Source of the DNA: Haliea sp041746975
GTDB lineage: Bacteria; Pseudomonadota; Gammaproteobacteria; Pseudomonadales; Halieaceae
Direction of reading: 5' to 3'
Assembly: GCA_041746975.1 (NCBI GenBank)
Contig: JBGTGB010000058.1
Coordinates: 4,352 to 68,351 of the forward strand
DNA: 64,000 nt
In this document: piece after piece, positions 49,546 to 59,315 of the stretch
Numbering within the stretch: the stretch's first letter is position 1
How the letters are laid out: each line of letters begins with the position of its first letter
Notes under the pieces: model-generated
What the model was told of the DNA's origin: nothing
Databases searched by the model: none
What the model saw: the letters and a program-made list of their open reading frames with translations, nothing else
Made by a program: the position numbers and the translations under genes

Positions 49546-51788
49546 GTGCTCTCAGCGTAGTTTCCAGACGCCGTTTCCTGCAGCTCACCGGTCTTGCGGC
49601 CAGCGGTCTGGTACTGGGTGCGGTTGCTCCTCGCAATCTGGCTCTGGCCGGTATTCTCGATGAGGCCCAGGGGTCACAGCTCAACCTGTTTGTCAGCGTG
49701 GCCACCGATGGCACTGTGGAGATCATTGCCCATCGCTCCGAGATGGGCACCGGCATTCGCACCAGCCTGCCGCAGGTGGTAGCGGATGAAATGGAGGCAG
49801 ACTGGCAGCGGGTCAAGGTAATCCAGGCCCATGCAGACGCCCGCTATGGCAGCCAGAACACCGACGGCTCCCGCTCCGTGCGCGACTTCTACCAGGTCAT
49901 GCGGCAGATGGGAGCCGCGGCACGGACCCTGCTTGAGCAAGCTGCGGCCGCTGTTTGGGAAGTGCCGGTCGAGGAGTGCACAGCGCGCGAGCACGCGGTA
50001 CACCACAGCGGCGGCAAGAGCCTCGGCTTCGGTGAGCTGGCGGCGAAAGCCGCAGACCAACCCCTGCCGGAATTGGAGACCCTGCGCCTTAAGGATCCGG
50101 CGGATTTCCGCTATATCGGCAAGGATGTGCCGATTGTCGACCTGCAGGACATGACCACCGGCAATACCACCTACGGCATTGATGTGCACGTCCCCGGAAT
50201 GCTCTACGCCAGCATCGAGCGCACTCCCTGGCTGCAGGGCCGTATCGCTTCCTACGATTCTTCCGCCGCACTGGAAGTGAGCGGTGTGCTGGACGTGGTT
50301 GAGCTTAAAGCGGTTGATGGAGCGCCGGGCTTCAACCCCATCGAGGGCGTTGCCGTAATTGCGACCAATAACTACAGCGCGCTCAAGGGGCGGGCGGCGC
50401 TGAAGGTGCGCTGGCGCAAGAGCGACCATAGCAGCCACAACGCGGACGCCTACCTCGATCAGCTGGTGGCACGGGTTGAGGGTGGCGCGGGTGAAGTGCG
50501 GCGTCAGCGAGGCGATGTAGACAGCGCCCTGGCAAACGCAGCGACGCTCCTTGAGGCGACCTATCGGACCCCCTACCTGGCTCATGCCTCCATGGAGCCG
50601 CCGGTGGCGACCGCGCGGGTTACAGATGAGGGCTGTGAAATCTGGGCCTGCACCCAGACGCCGCAGGCTACCCAGCAGGCCGTTGCGGATACGCTTGAGC
50701 TGGACCCCTCTGCCGTTACGGTACACGTAACGCTGTTGGGCGGTGGCTTCGGACGCAAGTCCAAGCCGGACTTCTCGGTAGAAGCGGCCAGGCTCGCTTC
50801 CCACGTTGGCAAACCGGTGCAGGTGGTCTGGAGTCGCGAGGATGATATCCGTCACGATTACTTTCACTCCTGCAGCGCCCAGCACTTTAAAGCTGCGCTG
50901 GATGAAGCCGGCACGGTGACTGCGTGGCTGGGACGGGAAGCTTCGCCTCCGATTGCTGCCACCTTCGATACCAGCGTGCGGAGGAATGGCGCTGGCGGCT
51001 TGTCCCAGAGCTTTGCCAGCGTGCCCTTCGCGGTACCCAACCTGCGCATGGAAAGTCACGAGGCTCCCGCCCATGTGCGTATCGGCTGGCTGCGCGCTGT
51101 TTATAATGTTCCTTTTGCGTTCGGGGTTGGCAGCTTTGTCGACGAGCTGGCACATGCTGCCGGTCGCGACCCGGCCGAGTTCTGGCTGCAGCTTATCGGC
51201 GAGGACCGCCTGTTGGATTTCAGTGCCGAGGGTTTCGAGTACAGCAACTATGGGCGCTCCCTTGCGGAGTATCCCTTTGCCACGGCGCGTACCAAGGGCG
51301 TGATCCGTGAGCTGGTGGCCTCCATCCCCTGGGGTGAAGAGTTACCGGAAGGGCAGGGTTGGGGGCTCTCGGTGGCCAACAGTTTCCTCAGCGATGTCGC
51401 AGTCGCCAGCAAGGTGGAAGTGAGAGACGGTCGCTTGCGGGTCCTGGAACTGCACGGCGTCATCGATGCCGGCCGTGTGATCAACCCGGATCGCGTCCAC
51501 GCGCAGATGGAGGGTGGCATGATTTTTGGCCTGAGCCTGGCCCTGAACGGCGAGATCACCTTCGACGGCGGTGAGGCGCAGCAGTCCAACTTCCACGACT
51601 ATCCCATCGCGCGCATGGACCAGGTCCCCGGTGTGATCCGCAGCCACATCATAAAGAGTGACGCGGCCCCAACCGGGGTTGGAGAGCCCCCCACGCCGCC
51701 CACCGCGCCCGCCATCGCCAACGCGGTCTTTGCCGCTACCGGCAAGCGCATTCGGGAGCTGCCCCTGGGTAAGCACTTCAATGTGTGA
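49542..51788 (+). CDS. Exported molybdopterin-binding subunit of a xanthine-dehydrogenase-family oxidoreductase (IorB-like)
   Basis: A 748-residue molybdenum subunit. The twin-arginine signal SRRRFLQLTGLAASGLVLGA places it in the periplasm together with the small subunit. Cofactor-binding stretches include LGGGFGRKSKPDFSVEA and, at the end, GVGEPPTPPTAPAIANAV, which carries the conserved Glu of the active site. It hydroxylates an N-heteroaromatic ring or oxidises an aldehyde with water as oxygen source. No c-type cytochrome gene follows here, so the final electron acceptor is unknown. The start is fixed by the ATGA overlap; a longer open frame exists upstream. Confidence 0.92.
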   Translation: MSALSVVSRRRFLQLTGLAASGLVLGAVAPRNLALAGILDEAQGSQLNLFVSVATDGTVEIIAHRSEMGTGIRTSLPQVVADEMEADWQRVKVIQAHADARYGSQNTDGSRSVRDFYQVMRQMGAAARTLLEQAAAAVWEVPVEECTAREHAVHHSGGKSLGFGELAAKAADQPLPELETLRLKDPADFRYIGKDVPIVDLQDMTTGNTTYGIDVHVPGMLYASIERTPWLQGRIASYDSSAALEVSGVLDVVELKAVDGAPGFNPIEGVAVIATNNYSALKGRAALKVRWRKSDHSSHNADAYLDQLVARVEGGAGEVRRQRGDVDSALANAATLLEATYRTPYLAHASMEPPVATARVTDEGCEIWACTQTPQATQQAVADTLELDPSAVTVHVTLLGGGFGRKSKPDFSVEAARLASHVGKPVQVVWSREDDIRHDYFHSCSAQHFKAALDEAGTVTAWLGREASPPIAATFDTSVRRNGAGGLSQSFASVPFAVPNLRMESHEAPAHVRIGWLRAVYNVPFAFGVGSFVDELAHAAGRDPAEFWLQLIGEDRLLDFSAEGFEYSNYGRSLAEYPFATARTKGVIRELVASIPWGEELPEGQGWGLSVANSFLSDVAVASKVEVRDGRLRVLELHGVIDAGRVINPDRVHAQMEGGMIFGLSLALNGEITFDGGEAQQSNFHDYPIARMDQVPGVIRSHIIKSDAAPTGVGEPPTPPTAPAIANAVFAATGKRIRELPLGKHFNV

Positions 51789-51807
51789 GCTGGGGACAGT
51801 GATTTGC

Positions 51808-52266
51808 TCAGTTTGCTGCGACCAGCATCACCCCAAGCAGCATCATGATGGTGCCTGCTAGCCTGGGCGGTGAGAGGGGAATTTTCGGGTATCCAAGCCA
51901 GCCTTTCCGGTCCAGCAGCAGCGCTGCGATCACCTGACCGCAGATAAGGGTAATCGCAAGCGTCAACGCGCCGAGTCTGGGCGCCAGGAAAATCGCCATG
52001 GTGACGATGAACGCTCCGAAGACGCCGCCCAGCCATGCCCACCAGGGGGTGGTCGCGAACGCGCCGGTCCTGAACCACACCCAGCCGCGGGTCATGGCGA
52101 TTAGCCCCAGGGTGCAGGTCCCCAGCAGAAACGAAACGAGCGCCGCCTGCACCGGAGAGGCGAGGTGGGTGCGCAACTCGGCATTGATGCCAGCCTGGGA
52201 GGCGAGAGAGCAGCCGACGGCAATGCTGCACGCCAACAGGAGATACTTGCCGGGCGAATTATGCAT
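51808..52266 (-). CDS. DUF606 (YdcZ-type) small DMT membrane protein, second of a pair
   Basis: A 152-residue membrane protein with five hydrophobic spans: ASQAGINAELRTHL after the first, PVQAALVSFLLGT, WWAWLGGVFGAF and LGALTLAITLICGQV. These are DUF606/YdcZ family marks in the drug/metabolite transporter superfamily. Its ATG overlaps the stop of a close paralogue (TGATG), and such pairs are thought to form two-subunit transporters. The substrate is unknown. It is convergent with the molybdenum subunit gene, 19 bp away. Confidence 0.85.
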   Translation of the reverse strand: MHNSPGKYLLLACSIAVGCSLASQAGINAELRTHLASPVQAALVSFLLGTCTLGLIAMTRGWVWFRTGAFATTPWWAWLGGVFGAFIVTMAIFLAPRLGALTLAITLICGQVIAALLLDRKGWLGYPKIPLSPPRLAGTIMMLLGVMLVAAN

Positions 52267-52727
52267 CAGACCGACTGCTTTCTGGCGACGAGAAAGACGC
52301 CAGCGACGATCAGCACTGCTCCCAGCATTCGCGGCAGGGACATTTCAATTCTGGGATAGCCGAGCCAGCCGTTGTGGTCCAGCACCATGGACGCCAGCAG
52401 CTGGCCGCCGACGATGCTGATGGCGAGCGTCAATGCCCCCAGTTTAGGTGCCAGATACACTGACATGGCGACATTGAAAGCGCCGAGCAGGCCACCCAGC
52501 CATGCCCACCAGGGAATGTCTGTCAGGGCCTCCGCCGCGGGCCAGGGCGCGTCGAGCAGGAGGGCAATCACGCCCAGAAGCAGCGTGCCGGTGAGAAAAG
52601 ACAGGAATGCGGCCTGAATGGGCGAGTGCAGGGCGAGCCTTAGCTGTGCATTGACGCCGGCCTGTGAGGCGGCGCAGGCGCCGGCCAGGAGGCTGCAGAG
52701 CAGCAGGAAAGTGGTGCTGAGAGTCAT
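52266..52727 (-). CDS. DUF606 (YdcZ-type) small DMT membrane protein, first of a pair
   Basis: A 153-residue membrane protein sharing the whole pattern of its downstream neighbour (ASQAGVNAQLRL, PIQAAFLSFLTGT, WWAWLGGLLGAFNVAMS, LGALTLAISIVGGQLL), evidently from a tandem duplication. Five spans are predicted. The ATG at 52727 is preceded in frame by GTG and TTG codons; the ATG fits best. A role as half of a heteromeric transporter is inferred. Confidence 0.85.
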   Translation of the reverse strand: MTLSTTFLLLCSLLAGACAASQAGVNAQLRLALHSPIQAAFLSFLTGTLLLGVIALLLDAPWPAAEALTDIPWWAWLGGLLGAFNVAMSVYLAPKLGALTLAISIVGGQLLASMVLDHNGWLGYPRIEMSLPRMLGAVLIVAGVFLVARKQSV

Positions 52728-52831
52728 CACCAAAAACCACCCGAATGTACGTGTGCTGTGTCCGCGAGAAACGGGAGTGTATCATCGGCCATGACCTACT
52801 ATACGCCCCGCAGCAAAGAGAGTGAGAATCC

Positions 52832-54049
52832 ATGTCCATTCTGAGATTGGGCCTCGTTCCCCAGATCCTTATTGGCGTAGCACTCGGGGCCCTGCTGGGG
52901 TGGCTTGTACCGGGATTGGCGGCACCGCTGGGTCTGCTGGGTGAGCTCTTTGTTGGCATGCTGAAAGCGGTGGCGCCGCTACTGGTGCTGCTACTGGTAA
53001 TGTCCGCCATCGCCAACAAGCACGAGAGTGGCAGCGACGGACGGAAGTCACTGCTGACGCTGGCTCTGTATCTGGCGGGCACGGTGTGCGCTGCAGTAGT
53101 CGCAGTGTTAATGAGCCAGCTGTTTCCGCAGACCATTGCGCTCAGTGAGGGCGCCACGGGCAGTCCACCGCTGGCGGTGACTGCGGTGCTCGCCGATGTC
53201 CTGTTCAAACTCATCGACAACCCGGTGAATGCGCTGCTCACGGGCAACTTCCTCGGCTGCCTGACCTGGGCCATTCTGCTGGGTCTGAGCTTCCGCAAAG
53301 CCAACAACACGTTCAAGGAGCATCTGCAGACGCTGGCCAAGGGTGTCACCGATATTGTCGGCTATGTCATCCGTCTGGCACCGCTGGGTATCTTCGGGCT
53401 GGTCTGCGCCACGGTGGCGACTACCGGTCTGTCGGCGCTGGTAGGCTATGCCAGCCTGGCCGGGCTGCTGGTCGCCTGCATGCTGGTGATGGCGCTGCTG
53501 GTCAACCCGCTGCTGGTGTTTCTGCTGATCCAGCGCAACCCCTACCCGATTGTCTTCAGGTGTCTGGAGGAGTCAGGAATCACCGCATTCTTTACTCGCA
53601 GCTCCGCCGCCAACATTCCGGTCAATCTCAACCTGGCGAAGAAAATGGGTATCAGCGAAGAACTCTATGCGGTGACCATCCCGATCGGTGCCACCGTCAA
53701 TATGGCCGGTGCGGCAATCACCATCACGGTCCTTAGCCTGGCTGCTGCCAATACCCTGGGGATCGAGGTGTCCCTGGCCACAGCCCTGCTGCTCTGTGTT
53801 ATCTCCGCCCTAGCTGCCTGCGGCGCCAGCGGGGTGCCATCCGGCAGCCTGTTGCTGGTGCCGCTGGCCTGTTCCCTGTTTGGCATTCCGCTGGACGTTG
53901 CCATGCAGGTTGTGGCGGTGGGCTTTGTCATCAGTGTCATTCAGGATTCAGCGGAGACGGCACTGAATTCCAGCACTGACGTCATCTACACCTATGCCGT
54001 GGATCAGCTGCCAGTACCGGCAAGCGAGAGCCGGGAGGCCACGGTATGA
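52832..54049 (+). CDS. sstT: Serine/threonine:Na+ symporter, DAACS family
   Basis: A 405-residue inner-membrane transporter of the dicarboxylate/amino acid:cation symporter family. It resembles SstT of E. coli in length and in RLGLVPQILIGVALGALLGW at the start, the hairpin-loop stretch TRSSAANIPVNLNLAKKMG, the NMAGAAITITVL segment and the substrate-site ASGVPSGSLLL. It imports serine and threonine with sodium, as expected for a marine bacterium. The stop overlaps the start of the PhzF-family gene (ATGA), an unusual pairing for sstT. Confidence 0.93.
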   Translation: MSILRLGLVPQILIGVALGALLGWLVPGLAAPLGLLGELFVGMLKAVAPLLVLLLVMSAIANKHESGSDGRKSLLTLALYLAGTVCAAVVAVLMSQLFPQTIALSEGATGSPPLAVTAVLADVLFKLIDNPVNALLTGNFLGCLTWAILLGLSFRKANNTFKEHLQTLAKGVTDIVGYVIRLAPLGIFGLVCATVATTGLSALVGYASLAGLLVACMLVMALLVNPLLVFLLIQRNPYPIVFRCLEESGITAFFTRSSAANIPVNLNLAKKMGISEELYAVTIPIGATVNMAGAAITITVLSLAAANTLGIEVSLATALLLCVISALAACGASGVPSGSLLLVPLACSLFGIPLDVAMQVVAVGFVISVIQDSAETALNSSTDVIYTYAVDQLPVPASESREATV

Positions 54050-54825
54050 AGCTGCGACAGTATCAGGTCGACGCCTTTGCCAGCCGTGTCTTCGAAGGCA
54101 ATCCCGCGGCAGTTTGCCCGCTCGAGTCCTGGCTTGCTGACACGCTCCTGCAGGCCATAGCGATGGAGAACAATCTCTCCGAGACCGCGTATCTGGTGCC
54201 TGCGGGAAATAATTTCCAGCTGCGCTGGTTCACCCCCTCAACCGAGGTGGACCTCTGTGGCCACGCCACCCTGGCAGCAGCCCATGTGCTCTACACCGAG
54301 CTGGGCTACAGCGCCGACTACGTCCGCTTCGATACCCGCAGTGGCGAGCTGAGCGTGCGTCGGGACGGCGATCAGTACGTGCTGGACTTTCCCGTAAGTG
54401 TCCCCGAAATCTGCGCGGCGCCCGCTGGTCTGGCCGCGGCCCTGGGGCGGGAGCCAGAAGCGGTGCTGGCAGCGGATGACCTGGTGGCGGTGTTCGCCAG
54501 CGAGGACGAAGTGCGGAGACTGGAGCCTGATCAGGTTCTGCTAGCCGCGTTGGACTATCGAGGCGTTATCGTCACCGCGCCCGGGCAACAGCACGATTTC
54601 GTTAGCCGGTTCTTCGCCCCCAGGGTGGGGGTTCCCGAAGATCCGGTAACCGGTTCCGCGCATTGCAAGCTGGTGCCCTACTGGGCGCAGCGTCTGGGCA
54701 AGCTCAGGATGAGTGCGCGCCAGGTTTCCCGGCGCGGTGGTGATCTGACAGTGGAACTGCGCGGCGACCGGGTGCATATGGCTGGCCGCGCAGTGCTGTT
54801 CATGGCAGGGCAGATCCGACTTTAA
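54046..54825 (+). CDS. PhzF-family isomerase/epimerase
   Basis: A 259-residue protein of the PhzF family (diaminopimelate-epimerase fold). QYQVDAFASRVFEGNPAAVC opens it, with the catalytic Glu in NNLSETAYLV, then RWFTPSTEVDLCGHATLAAAH and GVPEDPVTGSAHCKLVPYW, the second-half signature. Known members isomerise a dihydroxyanthranilate intermediate; most have no known substrate. It overlaps sstT and is therefore coupled to serine/threonine uptake. It ends 17 bp from the convergent TonB receptor gene. Confidence 0.9.
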   Translation: MKLRQYQVDAFASRVFEGNPAAVCPLESWLADTLLQAIAMENNLSETAYLVPAGNNFQLRWFTPSTEVDLCGHATLAAAHVLYTELGYSADYVRFDTRSGELSVRRDGDQYVLDFPVSVPEICAAPAGLAAALGREPEAVLAADDLVAVFASEDEVRRLEPDQVLLAALDYRGVIVTAPGQQHDFVSRFFAPRVGVPEDPVTGSAHCKLVPYWAQRLGKLRMSARQVSRRGGDLTVELRGDRVHMAGRAVLFMAGQIRL

Positions 54826-54842
54826 ATGTAACGCCTGCGCAG

Positions 54843-57251
54843 TTAAAACTCGTAGCGAGCATCCACGCCAAAAGCGCGCAGTTCACGATAGGTGTTGATG
54901 GCAAAACCCAGCACCCCGAAATCGATACCAAATTCGCGTATCTTTTCATTGGTCAGGTTGCGACCCCACAAGCCTACCTCGAGGTTTCCACGCGCAACTG
55001 GAATGTCGCGCAGGGTGAGGCGGGCATTGAGCAGGTCATGCGCCGACACCGAGTCGAAGTTATTGAGCTGATTGTGGAAACCGCGGTTGTCGGCGTAGGT
55101 CATGTCTGCCCGTGCTACCAGCGTCCCAACGGATGTGGCTGGAAAAGTGTACTGCGCAATCAGTGCGGCCGTATGTTCCGGCGCATGCACGTTGGTGGAC
55201 GCAAAATCTTTGATCTCTCCTTCCCCCTGGGGTAGGCCGGTGATGGGGTTGGCAATACCTGTGACAAAAGTATCGAAGTCGATTTTCAGGTAGCCGTAGT
55301 TCGCCTGCAGCAACAGGCCTTCTAACGGCAGCAGTGTCAGGTCGATTTCTACGCCGGTGGCGGTGCTCTCGCCGGCATTGACGACGCGGGTAGAGGCGCC
55401 GCCCGAGCCCGCTTCGAACTGTGCTACCTGCCGATCGGTATAATCCATGTAGAACAGGGCGCCATTGAGGCGGGCACGCCGATCCCACAGTTCGGATTTC
55501 AGGCCCAGTTCGAAGGCGACGATCTCTTCCTCATCGGCGGGGCGGGTGAAGGAGGAGACCGTGGTTGCGCGTGCATTGTAGCCGCCCGAACGGAAGGCTG
55601 AGGACGCTGTAAAATAGGTGTTGACGTCCGGCGTCCACTGGTAGGACAGGGTCATCATCGGGCTGAAGTTGGTCCAGGTGGTACTGTCCTTCACAGTGTC
55701 TACACGCCCGAGATCCGAGAAATTGGTCGTCAGCGAAGCCTCCTTCCAGTCCTTGGACAGACGTGCTCCGACGGTGATGTCAAAGTCCTGGGTCAGGGAC
55801 CAGGTTGCCTGACCGTAGGCTGCGACGGCATCGTTATCAATACCGTAGGCGAAGTCGGGATTGCCGAGGCGTACACTTTTGCCGATGCAGGCGGCGGGCC
55901 CCTGACCCTGGCAGAGGAACTGCTGTACCGGCAGGGGCTGCTGGCCAAAGGCGACAATGGCGGGTAGTACAAACCGCTGTGGGTTGAATTCTTCAGCCTC
56001 CTCGTGGAAGAAATATACGCCGGCGGTGTAGTTCAGACGATCGTCGAAGGCCGTACCCATGAGTTGAAACTCCTGGGTGACCTGATCCTGCTCGCTGAAT
56101 CGCGTCGCAGCAAAACTCGATACGAATTCACCGGCGGGTATAAAGGTGCCGGTCGGGCCATTCAGCACCGTGTTGGCTGCAACGGGGACCATGCCAAAGC
56201 TGGTGCCTCTGGCGTGGCTGTCCCAATCGCGGTAGGAGGTGATGGATTTCAGGGTCACGTTTCCCAGGTTCCACTCCAGCGTCAACGCGTGGCCGGTAAC
56301 GTCCGATGTGCCTTCGTCACTGCGGTTATCGCGCAGGGGCAGAGCACTCAATCGGTCCGGTGATGACACTGCCGCCAGTTGCTGATAAAACGCGCCACCC
56401 AGGCCAATATGGAAGGGGCGTACATGGCTCAGTTGCGAGGTCTGGTTGTTTTCCTGGCGTTCGGACCAGTCCCAGACGTAGTCTGCGGTGAAGTTCTCCG
56501 TCGGTGTCCAACGCAGCGCCGCGCGGGCGGCATCGGACTTGTACTCCCCGAGATCGTCGCCCGTGTACAGGCTCTTCACGTTACCGTCGTGCTGGCTGCG
56601 ATGGTAGGAAATCTTGGCGGCAAAATCGCCAAATTTAGGGGTGTCCACACTGGTTGTGCTGCGGAAGAAGCCTCGCTCCCCAAAGGTCAGCGCCTGGGAG
56701 AAGCCGAATTCCCCCGCCGGCCGTTTGGTGACCAGATTGATAGCCCCGCCGGTGGAGTTCCGGCCATAAAGAGTACCCTGGGGACCGCGCAGCACTTCAA
56801 TGCGCTCCAGGTCAACGATGTCGAAGGCGGCGCCGGTGCTGCGGCCAAGATACACACCGTCGACATACAGGCCGACTGCCGGGTCCGTGGTGAGTGCGGT
56901 TTCCACGGCCGCCACTCCACGGATCGCTATGCCCAGATTGGACTGGGAACCGGGCTGTTTGTTGATACGGATATTGGGGATGTAGTCTGCTACCTGCGAA
57001 GCCTCGAAGGCGCCAATGGCCTGCAATTCCATCTCGCCCATGACGGCTACCGAAATGGGCGTTTCCTGCAGGCCCGCTTCCCGGCGCTCCGCGGTGACGA
57101 TGACCTCTTCCAGGGCAGTGCTGCGCGCCGGAGTCTGGGCCGTGGTCTGCGCCATGGCGGCGCCACTCAACAGGCAGATAGCGCTACCGATAATGGACTT
57201 TTGAAACACGGAGTGTCGTTCAACAACAGAATTACTGCGCAGGAATTTCAT
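54843..57251 (-). CDS. TonB-dependent outer-membrane receptor
   Basis: An 802-residue receptor with a long signal peptide (1 to about 34, cleavage after AMA), a TonB box/plug start LEEVIVTAERREAGLQETP, the plug motif IEVLRGPQGTLYGRNSTGGAI and a barrel ending in a Tyr-Glu-Phe C-terminus. This plug form is common among receptors of unknown catabolic substrates in marine gammaproteobacteria and sphingomonads. It is a single gene without neighbours of matching function, so no substrate can be proposed. The ATG begins a clear signal peptide. Confidence 0.95.
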   Translation of the reverse strand: MKFLRSNSVVERHSVFQKSIIGSAICLLSGAAMAQTTAQTPARSTALEEVIVTAERREAGLQETPISVAVMGEMELQAIGAFEASQVADYIPNIRINKQPGSQSNLGIAIRGVAAVETALTTDPAVGLYVDGVYLGRSTGAAFDIVDLERIEVLRGPQGTLYGRNSTGGAINLVTKRPAGEFGFSQALTFGERGFFRSTTSVDTPKFGDFAAKISYHRSQHDGNVKSLYTGDDLGEYKSDAARAALRWTPTENFTADYVWDWSERQENNQTSQLSHVRPFHIGLGGAFYQQLAAVSSPDRLSALPLRDNRSDEGTSDVTGHALTLEWNLGNVTLKSITSYRDWDSHARGTSFGMVPVAANTVLNGPTGTFIPAGEFVSSFAATRFSEQDQVTQEFQLMGTAFDDRLNYTAGVYFFHEEAEEFNPQRFVLPAIVAFGQQPLPVQQFLCQGQGPAACIGKSVRLGNPDFAYGIDNDAVAAYGQATWSLTQDFDITVGARLSKDWKEASLTTNFSDLGRVDTVKDSTTWTNFSPMMTLSYQWTPDVNTYFTASSAFRSGGYNARATTVSSFTRPADEEEIVAFELGLKSELWDRRARLNGALFYMDYTDRQVAQFEAGSGGASTRVVNAGESTATGVEIDLTLLPLEGLLLQANYGYLKIDFDTFVTGIANPITGLPQGEGEIKDFASTNVHAPEHTAALIAQYTFPATSVGTLVARADMTYADNRGFHNQLNNFDSVSAHDLLNARLTLRDIPVARGNLEVGLWGRNLTNEKIREFGIDFGVLGFAINTYRELRAFGVDARYEF

Positions 57252-57390
57252 GGCATCTCCAGGGTGTGGGCATTACTTATGTTATGTTTTTGACCGCGGT
57301 TAGCTTAGACCATCACAGGCAGCTGATGCAAGCGCGGCCGGCGGGAAGCCAGCATGGTTTAAAAATGGCTGGTGCAGCCGCGTGCTATAG

Positions 57391-59238
57391 CTAGCCGCCG
57401 TAGCATTGCCTGACCGCTTCTGCACCATCCTTGCGGATTGCCTGATACTTGTCCCAGAACGCAGCGTCAATGCCGCGGAGGTAGGCATTGGTGTTGTCCT
57501 GGCGATAACGGGTCAGGTGCCGCGGTCCGCCGTTGTAGACGCCGTAGGTGGCTCGCGCCAGATCGTGGATATCGCCCCGCACCTCGTGTTCCTTGCGTTT
57601 GATTGCATAGTCGACCAGATAATGGGAGAGGATCTCGTTTCCGGCGCGGGCGTTATAACCGACATTTTTTAGCAGTGCATCCAGATCATAAATGTTGCGC
57701 CAGACATGCTGATTGATCTGCATCAGCCCCACCGAGCCTGCGGAAGACTGGATCGGGGTGACCTTGCCTTTGGTCTCGACGAATTGGCGCCAGCAGGACT
57801 CCTGCCAGGCGGTGGCTCGCATCATGTCTTCGTAGAGCTCAAAGTACTCAGCGGGCACCTTGCCGCGCTTGCGCTCAGCGGCAATGCTTTCATCCAGCAA
57901 CTGCTCCATGGTTCGCAGGTAGCGATCCAGGTCATTCGGAGCTGGAATCCAGCCGGTCAGTTGTTTCACCAGCGCGGGGCTCACAGCCGCCGCCTGGGCG
58001 GGCGCTATCAGCCAGGCAAAAGGGCCGGCCGCAGGGGTGTCCTCCAGGGGCTCCAATTCCAGCTCCGGTTCCAGCCCCAGCAATTGCCGCAGCTGCGGAT
58101 CAACCCGGGAGTCGTAGGCCAGTTGTTCCTCGGTAACCGCCGGCGCCAGCATGCGTGCCATCCGCCGCAGGGTGTTGCTGTCCAGGGCCAGGCCGAGGTG
58201 TGGGGCGGCGATATCCAGGGCTTCGAGGGCGTTGGCGGCACTGACGAAGGTTGCCACTTGCATGCCGCGGGCACCGGGCAGGTTGAGATCAGTGCTGCGC
58301 AGTAGCGGAGCCAGGCGTGCCCAGGTGGAGAGAAACAGGCTGCGCACGGGGTCGTGATCGCGAACGTCGGCTGCCAGGGCATCCCGCAATTCGTGCCTCG
58401 CCTCCAACAGGATTTCCGCCAGTGTGGCGCGTAATTCGGGTTCCGCGGGCGTTGCCAGATCCTTGACCAGCCAGGTGGCAAAGGCGTCCCAGGATTGCCA
58501 CGCGGCGTCCCAGGCGGCCAGTTCCTCCGGCGTCAGCGCAGTTTCCTCCGTTGGCGCCCAATCGGGCGGGGGGGCAGGTGCCTCCAGGGAAAAAGTCACG
58601 CTCATGGCGTCCGTCTCGGCGCGCGCGGATTGCAGGTTCAGGGAGTTGGCGATGAGCCCGGGATCCGCTTCCCCGACCGGCAGTGCGTCCTGGAGCAGGG
58701 CGCGCAGATCGGTGACTGCGGGCCCGAAATCGATGTTGACGGCCCCGAGGCGGGGGTGGACCTGATCCTTGATCCAGTTCCAGACTACCCCGGACATGTT
58801 CCGTTGCCCCTCGACGTCGCCGCCGAGGATGTTTGAATCGGTGACCCGGAAGCTGACCCGCCCGCTGCCCGGCTCGACCAGGGCCTCCTTGAACGTCTCG
58901 ATGCTGCCGTTCCAGGCGAAAGGCAGCAAGCAGCGCCCTCCCACCGGGGTGCCGGCGCGGGCGCTCACCCGGGTGGTCAACCGCAGCAGGCCGGTGTCTG
59001 TACCCTCGACCCGGGGGTCGTGGAGCATCAGGTAGTTGCAGTCGTTGCGGTCCCGGAACAGTTCGGCGTTGCCCTCCGGACCCTGGAAAACCTGCTGCTT
59101 CAGTGCGTCGCTGACGACCGCGTAGTCCAGGCTGACCGGCAGTTCAATGGATACCGCCAGCACCGGGAGCGGAAGCAGTGCCGGCAGCGCCCAGCACAGG
59201 CGCACGGCGATCCAATGACGGCAAACGAAACGGTACAT
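57391..59238 (-). CDS. Periplasmic lytic transglycosylase (SLT domain)
   Basis: A 615-residue protein with a signal peptide (hydrophobic core WALPALLPLPVLA, residues about 14-28) and a C-terminal SLT domain (about 455-580). The catalytic Glu is in ATAWQESCWRQF, followed by AGSVGLMQINQHVW and ATYGVYNGGP, the lysozyme-like marks. The long N-terminal part (30-440) is not a known domain and is rich in acidic and Ala residues. It cleaves peptidoglycan to 1,6-anhydro products. The M61-like peptidase gene lies 77 bp upstream on the same strand, with a short repeat in between. Confidence 0.88.
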   Translation of the reverse strand: MYRFVCRHWIAVRLCWALPALLPLPVLAVSIELPVSLDYAVVSDALKQQVFQGPEGNAELFRDRNDCNYLMLHDPRVEGTDTGLLRLTTRVSARAGTPVGGRCLLPFAWNGSIETFKEALVEPGSGRVSFRVTDSNILGGDVEGQRNMSGVVWNWIKDQVHPRLGAVNIDFGPAVTDLRALLQDALPVGEADPGLIANSLNLQSARAETDAMSVTFSLEAPAPPPDWAPTEETALTPEELAAWDAAWQSWDAFATWLVKDLATPAEPELRATLAEILLEARHELRDALAADVRDHDPVRSLFLSTWARLAPLLRSTDLNLPGARGMQVATFVSAANALEALDIAAPHLGLALDSNTLRRMARMLAPAVTEEQLAYDSRVDPQLRQLLGLEPELELEPLEDTPAAGPFAWLIAPAQAAAVSPALVKQLTGWIPAPNDLDRYLRTMEQLLDESIAAERKRGKVPAEYFELYEDMMRATAWQESCWRQFVETKGKVTPIQSSAGSVGLMQINQHVWRNIYDLDALLKNVGYNARAGNEILSHYLVDYAIKRKEHEVRGDIHDLARATYGVYNGGPRHLTRYRQDNTNAYLRGIDAAFWDKYQAIRKDGAEAVRQCYGG

Positions 59239-59253
59239 CTACACTTCCTGGGT

Positions 59254-59291
59254 TAAAGGGTCAGGTCCCTTTATTTTAAAGGGGTCAGGTC
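59254..59291. repeat. Short hairpin plus direct repeat of the AAAGGGGTCAGGTC type
   Basis: TAAAGGG (59254-59260) pairs with CCCTTTA (59267-59273) over the loop TCAGGT. AAAGGGTCAGGTC (59255-59267) then recurs as AAAGGGGTCAGGTC (59278-59291). It occupies the 77-bp gap between two same-strand genes. It looks like a dispersed intergenic (REP-like) element; I saw no other copy in this window. Confidence 0.55.
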
Positions 59292-59315
59292 GATTATTGT
59301 AGCATCCCCTCCCTC

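Noticed and set aside
52742..52755. AATGTACGTGTGCT upstream of the DUF606 pair as a fifth GntR operator
   Set aside because: Only the left half matches the core; the right half is not ACAT, and the neighbouring genes do not fit the regulon.
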